This document shows positions 52,706 to 60,025 of a stretch of DNA of 64,000 nucleotides, in pieces. Within the stretch, counting starts at the first letter, position 1; each line of letters opens with the position of its first letter. Below the pieces are notes generated by a model. That model saw nothing but the letters and a program-made list of their open reading frames with translations. It ran no database searches and was not told the origin of the DNA. The stretch covers positions 1 through 64,000 of the forward strand of contig JAEWHE010000027.1 in the NCBI GenBank assembly GCA_023387965.1. Reading direction: 5' to 3'. Source of the stretch: Bacteroidota bacterium. GTDB taxonomy: Bacteria; Bacteroidota; Bacteroidia; Flavobacteriales; Flavobacteriaceae. The translations under genes and the position numbers were made by a program.

Positions 52706-52713
52706 TATATTTG
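52706..52713 (+). promoter_or_regulatory. -7-like box upstream of the THC0290-type gene
   Basis: TATATTTG, matching TAnnTTTG, 28 bases before the ATG at 52742. The -33 region is T-rich but without a clear TTTG. Confidence 0.35.
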
Positions 52714-52741
52714 TTGGCAAAAATGATTTAACCCGAAATAA

Positions 52742-53521
52742 ATGCCTAAAAAAATACTCCTCTTGTTAACACTCATGTGTGGAGGACTTCAGAGCAGCTT
52801 TGCACAATTTGGTTTGGGCCATGAGATTGGTGTAATTGCAGGTCCTGTCGCCATGCAATCTGATTACGGAGAACGTAGCGACTTGAGTACTAATGCCGGA
52901 AACACCGGTTTAGGGATTGGAATTGTGCATTATTTAAATTTTGCTTATAATCCTAATTGTGACTGTATGCGATCGTATTCTTATTTTAGCGATCACTTCA
53001 AGTTGCGAACAGAATTATCTTACAGCAAAACCAAATTAAAACATTTTGGAAAATGGGTAGATGACTCCCGAACTTCAGTTGTTGCAGAGCAATTGCGAAA
53101 CATGCGTGGAGAAACTGCCGTAACCAATATTGGGATGCAATTAGAATATTTTCCTTGGAGCATTCGAGATTTCACAGTTAGCAGAGGAAATTTTGCACCA
53201 TTTGTAAGTCTTGGAGCACAATTTAATTATTTTGATCCCGAAGCTACTTCTACAACCGGACCATTAACCATTATCAATACTCCCGAAAAATACCGTGATG
53301 CTTTTAGAAACGACAGCGGCACAACTTGGTCTATAGTTTCCAGTGTGGGAACCAGATATAAATTAGGCGATTTTTCGGATTTAATGGTGGACTTGAGATT
53401 TCAATATTATTTTTCAAACTGGGTTGACGGTTTAAATCCGGATCCTGATAGATACCCCGAAAACAAAGCTAACGATTGGCTGGTTTGGTTTAACGTAGGT
53501 TATATTTACTACATCAATTAG
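52742..53521 (+). CDS. THC0290_0291-family outer-membrane-like protein
   Basis: A 259-residue exported protein with a signal peptide (MPKKILLLLTLMCGGLQSSFAQ). The body alternates short aromatic strands (FKLRTELSYSKTKL; FAPFVSLGAQFNYF; DLMVDLRFQYYFSNWVDGLNP) and ends in VGYIYYIN, as expected of a beta-barrel. The start region GHEIGVIAGPVAMQSDYGER fits the family called THC0290_0291 in Flavobacteriia. Function unknown. It ends with a terminator at 53529-53549. Confidence 0.75.
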   Translation: MPKKILLLLTLMCGGLQSSFAQFGLGHEIGVIAGPVAMQSDYGERSDLSTNAGNTGLGIGIVHYLNFAYNPNCDCMRSYSYFSDHFKLRTELSYSKTKLKHFGKWVDDSRTSVVAEQLRNMRGETAVTNIGMQLEYFPWSIRDFTVSRGNFAPFVSLGAQFNYFDPEATSTTGPLTIINTPEKYRDAFRNDSGTTWSIVSSVGTRYKLGDFSDLMVDLRFQYYFSNWVDGLNPDPDRYPENKANDWLVWFNVGYIYYIN

Positions 53522-53528
53522 TATAGAA

Positions 53529-53555
53529 AATCCCGGAATCACCGGGATTTTTTTG
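53529..53555 (+). terminator. Intrinsic terminator
   Basis: AATCCCGG (53529-53536) pairs with CCGGGATT (53542-53549) and is followed by T7, eight bases after the stop of the upstream gene. Confidence 0.85.
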
Positions 53556-53573
53556 TTTTTTATTTTTGCAAAA

Positions 53574-53942
53574 TTATTCCGGTTGTAGTTCAACGGTAAT
53601 TCTTTCGGTGATGACATGACATTCGTCTGCATTAACTGTTACTGGTTGCGATACATACGTTTCAAAACCGGCCTTCGCCACCGTTAAAATATAATTTCCA
53701 CGTCTTTCACCTGCTCCAATAAATGTTGAAGCTCCGGAATATCCTAATTGTAAAGTTTCGGAATAACTTCCATCTGCGGCAACAACGGTTACACCTTCTT
53801 GTAATTCGGCTCCGGTTTCAGCATTTTTTACAGTAACCACCAAACCAAAAACAAATTCCTCAGTACAATATCGCTGATTATCATCGTCGTTGCTACAACC
53901 TAATGTTGCCATAATTAATAGTAAAAACAATTTTTTCATCAT
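53574..53942 (-). CDS. Lipoprotein with carboxypeptidase-regulatory-like domain
   Basis: A 122-residue lipoprotein (lipobox TLGC, Cys16) whose mature part is one beta-sandwich. VVTVKNAETGAELQEGVTVVA, GNYILTVAKAGFETYVSQPVTV and a C-terminal ITERITVELQPE are the repeating pattern of carboxypeptidase-regulatory-like folds. Probably binds or displays something on the envelope. Convergent to the THC0290-type gene and monocistronic. Confidence 0.8.
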   Translation of the reverse strand: MMKKLFLLLIMATLGCSNDDDNQRYCTEEFVFGLVVTVKNAETGAELQEGVTVVAADGSYSETLQLGYSGASTFIGAGERRGNYILTVAKAGFETYVSQPVTVNADECHVITERITVELQPE

Positions 53943-54090
53943 ATCAATTTTCTTTAAAAGATGCTTTTTTTACCAAAGGTTGCTTTGAAAATTTCTTCAC
54001 ATTCAAAAAGTTATAAAATGGTTAAAAAAATCTTCGTTTAAAAACAGAACCGTTCATTCTTTGTAAATTTAGTTTAAACACCACTTAGAG

Positions 54091-55233
54091 ATGACATTGT
54101 CTGAACAATATTTTAGCATCAGAAAATACAGCGAAACGCTTTGCCAACCCTTGCAAACGGAAGATTTTGTACCACAACCCGCTAATTTTGTGAGTCCTCC
54201 GAAATGGCATTTGGCACATACAACCTGGTTTTTTGAAACTTTTGTTCTCAAAGAAAATTTACCCGATTACCAAGTTTTTGATGCCGATTTTAATTTTTTG
54301 TTTAACAGTTATTACAACAATGTTGGGAATCGTGTTTTCCGTGCTGATCGCGGAAATATCACGCGTCCCGGAGTCGAAAAAATTTTTGAATACCGCAATT
54401 ATGTGGATATGCACATGCAAATTTTGTTGCAAACTAAAGCTGAATTACACGATTTGGTTATGCTGGGATTACATCATGAACAGCAACATCAGGAATTATT
54501 GTTGACCGACATCAAATATATCTTAGGAAACAATCCACTTTTTCCGGTTTACAGCGAAAGTTTTGAAGGCGAAAACCAAACCAATTCGCAAGCGGGTTTT
54601 GAAAAAATTGACGAAGGCGTTTATGAAGTTGGATTTTCTGGCGAAGGATTTTCTTATGATAATGAACATGGGCAACACAAAGTGTATCTCAACACTTTTG
54701 AAATATCGAAATCGCTCGTAACAAACGCTGAATTTTTAGAATTTATTGAAGCCAAAGGTTATCAGGATTTTAATTTGTGGCTCGACGAAGGTTGGTCTTG
54801 GGTGACGGAGAATCAAATTGAAGCGCCACTTTATTGGCATCAAATTAATGGAGAATGGTTTTATTATACTTTAAATGGTTTGCAAAAAATAAATCCCGAA
54901 GCCATTGTCACGCACGTTAGTTTTTACGAAGCTTTGGCTTTCGCCGAATGGAAAAAAATGCGACTTCCCACCGAATTTGAATGGGAAATTGCTGCAGAAA
55001 AATTCGATTGGGGAAAGCGTTGGGAATGGACTAATTCTGCGTATTTGCCTTATCCGAATTTTAAAAAACCCGAAGGTGCAATTGGCGAATACAACGGAAA
55101 GTTCATGATTAACCAAATGGTTTTACGTGGTTCGAGTTGTGCGACTTCTCCAAATCACAGCCGAAAAACATACAGAAATTTCTTTCACGCAAACGAACGA
55201 TGGCAGTTCAACGGAATTCGTTTGGTAAAATAA
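54091..55233 (+). CDS. egtB: EgtB-type sulfoxide synthase for ergothioneine
   Basis: A 380-residue non-heme iron enzyme joining hercynine to a thiol donor with O2. The N-terminal DinB-like iron domain carries PPKWHLAHTTWFFET (His40, His43) and HHEQQHQELLLTDIKY (His129 and His133 in HxxxH), the three-His site. The C-terminal FGE-sulfatase domain contains LVTNAEFLEFIEAKGYQ, KMRLPTEFEWEIAAE and VLRGSSCATSPNHSRKTYRNFFHANERWQFNGIRL. Next to egtD by seven bases. No egtA (gamma-glutamylcysteine), egtC or egtE is in the window, so cysteine could be the donor as in some bacterial and fungal routes. Confidence 0.93.
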   Translation: MTLSEQYFSIRKYSETLCQPLQTEDFVPQPANFVSPPKWHLAHTTWFFETFVLKENLPDYQVFDADFNFLFNSYYNNVGNRVFRADRGNITRPGVEKIFEYRNYVDMHMQILLQTKAELHDLVMLGLHHEQQHQELLLTDIKYILGNNPLFPVYSESFEGENQTNSQAGFEKIDEGVYEVGFSGEGFSYDNEHGQHKVYLNTFEISKSLVTNAEFLEFIEAKGYQDFNLWLDEGWSWVTENQIEAPLYWHQINGEWFYYTLNGLQKINPEAIVTHVSFYEALAFAEWKKMRLPTEFEWEIAAEKFDWGKRWEWTNSAYLPYPNFKKPEGAIGEYNGKFMINQMVLRGSSCATSPNHSRKTYRNFFHANERWQFNGIRLVK

Positions 55234-55239
55234 AAAAAC

Positions 55240-56199
55240 ATGGAAACTACTACCACAACATTTAATACCGCTTTCGCAAAAGACGTCCTGCAAGGCTTAA
55301 CCGACACCAAAAAACATTTGTCTTCACGTTACTTTTATGACGATGAAGGAAGCCATATTTTCCAGCAAATCATGAAAATGCCGGAATATTATCCCACGGG
55401 TTGCGAGTTTGAAATTTTGTCGCAACAATCAGAGAAAATTTTGCAGAAACTCAACTTCAGCCAAGCCTTCAACATTGTGGAATTTGGTTCGGGAGATGGC
55501 GTAAAAACGAAACAGTTACTCAAAACTTTTTTGCATAAAAATGCCAACTTTACTTATGTTCCAATCGATATTTCGGAGGAAGCCATTTTAATTCTGGAAG
55601 AAAATATGAAAGCTTCGCTTCCAGAACTGAAGATGAACTCAAAAATTGGCGACTATTTTGATATTTTAGAAGACATTTCAAAAGAAGAAACGCCCAATTT
55701 ATTTTTGTTTTTAGGCGGAAATATTGGCAATTACAAAGAAGATGAAGCCCGAGATTTGTTGCAAAAATTTGCTTCTGGAATGAAAAAAGGCGACAAATTG
55801 TTGATGGGAATCGACATTAAAAAAAATCCGCGAATTATCCAGAAAGCGTACGACGATCCTCACGGAATCACAAAGGCGTTCAACATGAATCTTTTGAAAA
55901 GAATCAACCGCGAATTAGAAGCGGATATTGCGTTGGATCAATTTGATTTCTATTGCCATTACAACCCAGAAAATGGCGAAGTCAACAGTTATTTGTGCAG
56001 TTTAGTCAACCAAAATGTTCACAGCAAAACGCTCGACAAAACCTTTACTTTCAAAAAAGATGAAATGATTTGGACCGAACTTTCTAAAAAATACAGCTTT
56101 GAAGAAATCGAAAATTTAGCTACCGATTTATACTTTAAAGTCGTGGAAAATTTCATGGACTGTAAGCATTATTTCACGGATAGTTTGTGGGAGAAGTAA
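55240..56199 (+). CDS. egtD: L-histidine N-alpha-methyltransferase
   Basis: A 319-residue SAM-dependent enzyme that trimethylates histidine to hercynine. The N-terminal SSRYFYDDEGSHIFQQIMKMPEYYPTGCEFEIL and the SAM motif IVEFGSGDGVKTKQLL (about 81-96) are diagnostic. It supplies the substrate of egtB, with which it forms a two-gene operon. Terminator at 56204-56226 shared with the convergent dehydrogenase. Confidence 0.95.
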   Translation: METTTTTFNTAFAKDVLQGLTDTKKHLSSRYFYDDEGSHIFQQIMKMPEYYPTGCEFEILSQQSEKILQKLNFSQAFNIVEFGSGDGVKTKQLLKTFLHKNANFTYVPIDISEEAILILEENMKASLPELKMNSKIGDYFDILEDISKEETPNLFLFLGGNIGNYKEDEARDLLQKFASGMKKGDKLLMGIDIKKNPRIIQKAYDDPHGITKAFNMNLLKRINRELEADIALDQFDFYCHYNPENGEVNSYLCSLVNQNVHSKTLDKTFTFKKDEMIWTELSKKYSFEEIENLATDLYFKVVENFMDCKHYFTDSLWEK

Positions 56200-56203
56200 A
56201 AAA

Positions 56204-56226
56204 AATCCCGCCTTTACAGCGGGATT
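56204..56226. terminator. Bidirectional intrinsic terminator
   Basis: AATCCCGC (56204-56211) pairs exactly with GCGGGATT (56219-56226) with a seven-base loop, between convergent egtD and the aldehyde dehydrogenase gene. Confidence 0.85.
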
Positions 56227-56251
56227 CTATCTTTCAAATTTTTAAAAAATC

Positions 56252-57805
56252 TTACAAATCAAATTTAATTCCTTGAGCCAAAGGTAAATTTGTCGTGTAA
56301 TTAATGGTATTCGTTTGTCTTCTCATATAAACTTTCCAGGCATCAGAACCAGATTCGCGTCCGCCACCTGTTTCTTTTTCGCCACCAAAAGCACCACCAA
56401 TTTCAGCACCAGAAGTTCCGATGTTTACGTTGGCAATTCCACAATCAGATCCGGCAACAGAAAGAAATCTTTCCGCTTCACGCAAATTATTGGTCATAAT
56501 GGCAGAAGACAATCCTTGTGCTACTCCGTTTTGAATTTCGATAGCGTTGTCCACTTCTCCAGAATATTTTAACAAATATAAAACCGGTGCAAAAGTTTCG
56601 TGTTGCACAATTTCAAAGTGACCTTCAGCTTCCGCAATGGCAGGTTTCACGTAGCATCCGCTTTCGTAACCTTCACCCGAAAGAACGCCACCTTCCACAA
56701 TGATTTTTCCACCTTGTTCCACCACTTTTTTCAAAGCATTATTGTAAGCCTCAACCGCACCTTTATCAATTAACGGACCAACGTGATTGTTTTGGTCTAA
56801 AGGATTTCCAATTTTCAATTGCCCATAAGCCGAAACAATTGCGTCTTTCACTTTATCGTAAATACTTTCGTGAATAATCAATCTTCGAGTTGAAGTACAA
56901 CGTTGTCCAGCAGTTCCAACCGCTCCAAAAACAGCTCCAATAACCGTCATTTTCACATCAGCATCTGGAGTAACAATGATGGCATTGTTTCCGCCTAATT
57001 CTAATAACGATTTTCCTAATCTTCCGGCAACAGTTTGCGCTACAATTTTTCCCATTCGGGTTGAACCTGTAGCAGAAATTAAAGGCACGCGAACGTCATT
57101 CGTCATCCACTCCCCAACTTTGTAATCGCCATTGATAAGGCAAGAAATTCCTTCCGGAAGATTATTTTCTTTCAATACTTCAGCAATAATATTTTGGCAA
57201 GCCACACCACACAAAGGCGTTTTTTCTGATGGTTTCCAAACACAAACATCTCCGGCAATCCAAGCCAAAGCCGTATTCCATGACCAAACCGCCACCGGAA
57301 AGTTAAACGCAGAAATAATTCCCACAATTCCAAGCGAATGGTATTGTTCGTACATTCTGTGTCCCGGACGTTCAGAGTGCATTGTGAAACCGTGTAATTG
57401 GCGGGAAAGTCCAACGGCAAAGTCGCAAATGTCAATCATTTCCTGTACTTCACCCAAACCTTCTTGCAAAGATTTTCCCATTTCATAAGAAACTAATTTT
57501 CCTAACGCTTCTTTTTTCTCACGAAGTTTTTGTCCGAATTGACGTACAATTTCACCACGTTGCGGAGCTGGCATCACGCGAAAAGTTTTGAAAGCTTCCG
57601 TTGCGCTTTGCATTACCTTTTCGTAATCGGCTTTGGTTGTGGTTTTTACTTTACCAATTAATTGTCCGTCAACTGGTGAAAAACTTTCGATGATTTCGCC
57701 ATTTGAGAACCAAGAATTTCCGGTAGAAGTTCCTTCATTAATTTCTTTTAAGCCCAATTGTTGCAAGGCTTCCTGCATTCCAAACTGATTTGCTGTTGTT
57801 GCCAT
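56252..57805 (-). CDS. ALDH7-type aldehyde dehydrogenase (aminoadipate-semialdehyde type)
   Basis: A 517-residue NAD(P)-dependent aldehyde dehydrogenase. The nucleotide-binding SAFNFPVAVWSWNTALAW and WKPSEKTPLC blocks lie near 165-205. The catalytic Glu is in LLELGGNNAII and the catalytic Cys is in FGAVGTAGQRCTSTRRLIIH (about residue 300). The sequence fits the ALDH7A1/antiquitin-like group, which oxidises alpha-aminoadipate semialdehyde (lysine breakdown), but other aldehydes are possible. Its real neighbours are a repeat region and the 3-hydroxyanthranilate dioxygenase. Confidence 0.9.
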   Translation of the reverse strand: MATTANQFGMQEALQQLGLKEINEGTSTGNSWFSNGEIIESFSPVDGQLIGKVKTTTKADYEKVMQSATEAFKTFRVMPAPQRGEIVRQFGQKLREKKEALGKLVSYEMGKSLQEGLGEVQEMIDICDFAVGLSRQLHGFTMHSERPGHRMYEQYHSLGIVGIISAFNFPVAVWSWNTALAWIAGDVCVWKPSEKTPLCGVACQNIIAEVLKENNLPEGISCLINGDYKVGEWMTNDVRVPLISATGSTRMGKIVAQTVAGRLGKSLLELGGNNAIIVTPDADVKMTVIGAVFGAVGTAGQRCTSTRRLIIHESIYDKVKDAIVSAYGQLKIGNPLDQNNHVGPLIDKGAVEAYNNALKKVVEQGGKIIVEGGVLSGEGYESGCYVKPAIAEAEGHFEIVQHETFAPVLYLLKYSGEVDNAIEIQNGVAQGLSSAIMTNNLREAERFLSVAGSDCGIANVNIGTSGAEIGGAFGGEKETGGGRESGSDAWKVYMRRQTNTINYTTNLPLAQGIKFDL

Positions 57806-57917
57806 TTATAACTTTTTGATTGTAAATTGTAATATTTTTTTGCGAAGTTATAATTTATAGGTGGATTTTACCAATAAAATTGTGATTTTGGCAAAAACGA
57901 GTTTTATCAATTTTTTT

Positions 57918-58187
57918 GAAGCGAAAGGTCAGTGAATATTTGCCATCCATTTTCCTGCTGCTTTAACTCGCTTTAAACCTGTTTTTAGAGAACAGGTTTA
58001 AGAGCTCAAACAATTAAAGCATCAGGGCTATGGGAAAATCTTTTGGCATTTTTGGAATCGTTGTTGCCAATATTGCGGAATTATATTTTGCGAGAAAACC
58101 TAACAGGTTTTGGAAACCTGTTAGGTTTGTAATTGAAATCTCTAAATTGACAACTGATTACCTGATTAGCCCCGATTGTAGCGGAAA
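57918..58187. repeat. Interspersed REP-like repeat, copy 2, with nested palindromes
   Basis: The 443-base gap holds repeat sequence rather than a gene. GAAGCGAAAGGTCAG and GCCATCCATTTTCC (57918-57954) recur at 33022-33072 in reverse complement, and AGCCCCGATTGTAG (58168-58181) recurs at 32958. Between them, TTAAACCTGTT/AACAGGTTTAA is a perfect 11-bp hairpin (57973-58001). AAACCTAACAGGTTT, TGG, AAACCTGTTAGGTTT (58096-58128) is a perfect 15-bp hairpin with a three-base loop. A reading frame at 58030-58242 runs through these repeats and is not a gene. Confidence 0.7.
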
Positions 58188-58248
58188 GCGGAATTGGCTC
58201 CTTAAAAAAATTAAAAAATACCTTCAAGTTTTGAAAACCTAGTAGGAG

Positions 58249-58788
58249 TTATCGTTTAAGGGTGTAACGTTTGTCGGCTTCCATGATGGTGCTGCATTTT
58301 TTGCATTGTCGCAAGGCTTTGGAATTATAAAAATGCTGGAAATGCGGTAGAAAATCTTTTTCGATGTCGTTGAGTTCGAAATAAACTTCGTGAAGTTTGT
58401 AGTTGCAGTTTTCACAGAACCAAAGCAAACCATCCGTGAAACCTTGTCCGGCTCGTTTTCTCTCAATTACCAAACCAATTGAACCGGCGGAACGAACGGG
58501 CGAATGTGGCGTTTTTGGCGGATGAAGATACATGTCGCCGGCGTGGAGTTCGAGTTCTTTTTTTTCGCCGTTATCCTGTACGATTACTTTTATGGAGCCT
58601 TCGAGTTGGTAAAATAATTCTTCGGTTTCATTATAATGGTAGTCTTTTCGGGCGTTTGGTCCAGCGACAATCATCACAATGTAATCTTGAGAATCAACAT
58701 AAATATTTTTGTTGCCAACGGGTGGTTTTAGTAAATGACGGTTTTCGTCAATCCATTTATTAAGGTTGAAAGGAGGTGTAATGGCCAT
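58249..58788 (-). CDS. nbaC: 3-hydroxyanthranilate 3,4-dioxygenase
   Basis: A 179-residue cupin iron enzyme of tryptophan breakdown and de novo quinolinate synthesis. Expected iron ligands lie in ARKDYHYNETEELFYQLEG (His and Glu) and MYLHPPKTPHSPVR (His), near residues 50-100. A C-terminal rubredoxin-like pair (CENCNYK and CKKCST) binds the structural iron, as in the bacterial enzyme. Genes for its upstream steps other than kynA (29713-30654) are not in the window. Followed by no clear terminator. Confidence 0.93.
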   Translation of the reverse strand: MAITPPFNLNKWIDENRHLLKPPVGNKNIYVDSQDYIVMIVAGPNARKDYHYNETEELFYQLEGSIKVIVQDNGEKKELELHAGDMYLHPPKTPHSPVRSAGSIGLVIERKRAGQGFTDGLLWFCENCNYKLHEVYFELNDIEKDFLPHFQHFYNSKALRQCKKCSTIMEADKRYTLKR

Positions 58789-58820
58789 AATAATTTTTTT
58801 GACTAAATTACTAAAATAAA

Positions 58821-58845
58821 AAAGGTCGGGATGAACCGACCTTGA
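58821..58845 (-). terminator. Intrinsic terminator of the EEP-family gene
   Basis: AAGGTCGG (58822-58829) pairs with CCGACCTT (58836-58843); a T-run follows on the minus strand, a few bases after the stop at 58849. Confidence 0.8.
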
Positions 58846-58848
58846 TAT

Positions 58849-59889
58849 TTATTTTACTTCTTTAATAAGGTAGAGGTAAACCGGGAAGTGATCACTGAAA
58901 CCTACTTCGCCATTGGCGTTACGAAGTGGATACCCTTTGAACCTTCCGCTTGTTTGGGTAAGGAAAGATTTGTTATAAACGCCAGCCTTCCAGAAGGTAT
59001 AGCTCGAATAATCTTTTCTGATAAATGGTTCTGATAGAATCATTTGGTCAAAAAGATCCCAAGCGTCACGATAAGCTAAGGTTCCAATTCCTCTATTTGC
59101 CATTTCTTCCATAGGATTGAACATTCCTCTGGCTTTAGTGTCTTCTTTTTTGGCTTTGGCACCAATTTCTATTTTTACACTTTTATTATAAGGTCCGTCG
59201 TTTAAATCTCCCATGGTAATGATTTTTGCATTTGGGTTGATGTTGTACAACGAATCGATAATTTTTCGGTTTAATCTTCCGGCAGCTTCACGGTTAGGGC
59301 TCGATTTTTTTTCTCCTCCTGAGCGTGATGGCCAGTGGTTTACGATGAAGTGCATTTCTTCGCCATCAAAAAGTCCGGAAACTAAAAGTTGGTCACGAGT
59401 ATAAATTCTTTTAGTATTATCCGATTGATCGTAGATAATTAGAGGTACATTAATGTAACTTGTGGGCTTAAAATGTTTCTTTTGGTATAAAAATCCTACG
59501 TCAATACCACGACGATCTGGTGAATCAAAGTGTACAATTCCGTAATCTTTATTGATTAGCAAAGGTTGTTTTACTAAATCTTCAAGAACGCCACGGTTTT
59601 CAATTTCGCAAACGCCTAAAACGGCAGGAGCTTCTTTTTGGTGTTCGCTTGTTCCAAGTTCAGAAATCACGCGACTCAAGTTGGTTAACTTGGTTTGATA
59701 CTTTTCTTTGGTCCATCCGTTAGCTGGAGTATATTCTTCATCAAAGATGTTCGGATCGTCCGAAAAATCGAATAAATTCTCCAAATTGTAAAAAGCAACG
59801 GTTTGAACTTTAAATTTTTTTTCCTGCCCTGTAGCCACATTCATTGACAAAATCACAGTAAACAGGGCGATAAAATTGGAAATTCTCAT
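58849..59889 (-). CDS. Secreted endonuclease/exonuclease/phosphatase family protein
   Basis: A 346-residue exported protein with a signal peptide (MRISNFIALFTVILSMNVATG). The EEP fold blocks are VAFYNLENLFDFSDDP, LGVCEIENRG (metal-binding Glu), FIVNHWPSRSGGE (catalytic His), TMGDLNDGPYN (Asp/Asn) and FSDHFPVYLYL (terminal Asp-His pair). It acts on phosphodiesters or phosphomonoesters outside or in the periplasm. It is divergent from a TonB-receptor gene that starts 136 bases away. Confidence 0.9.
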   Translation of the reverse strand: MRISNFIALFTVILSMNVATGQEKKFKVQTVAFYNLENLFDFSDDPNIFDEEYTPANGWTKEKYQTKLTNLSRVISELGTSEHQKEAPAVLGVCEIENRGVLEDLVKQPLLINKDYGIVHFDSPDRRGIDVGFLYQKKHFKPTSYINVPLIIYDQSDNTKRIYTRDQLLVSGLFDGEEMHFIVNHWPSRSGGEKKSSPNREAAGRLNRKIIDSLYNINPNAKIITMGDLNDGPYNKSVKIEIGAKAKKEDTKARGMFNPMEEMANRGIGTLAYRDAWDLFDQMILSEPFIRKDYSSYTFWKAGVYNKSFLTQTSGRFKGYPLRNANGEVGFSDHFPVYLYLIKEVK

Positions 59890-59935
59890 AAATAGAAATA
59901 TTAATTTAATGTGAAGTTTGATATAAAACTTGCTG

Positions 59936-59971
59936 CAAAAGTAAATAATATAATTAAATAATATAACTTTG
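59936..59971. promoter_or_regulatory. Divergent -7-like boxes
   Basis: Minus strand TACTTTTG (59936-59943) points to the EEP-family gene, and plus strand TAACTTTG (59964-59971) points to the TonB receptor. Both match TAnnTTTG and lie within 36 bases, but clear -33 boxes are missing. Coordinated control is possible. Confidence 0.35.
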
Positions 59972-60025
59972 CCGGCTGTTAAGAAATAATTAACTTAACA
60001 AGAATGTATTAACTTAAAATAATTT

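Noticed and set aside
58030..58242. 70-codon plus-strand reading frame in the gap after the aldehyde dehydrogenase
   Set aside because: It runs through three repeat modules and two perfect hairpins, shows no protein-like pattern, and the reading is explained by the repeats.
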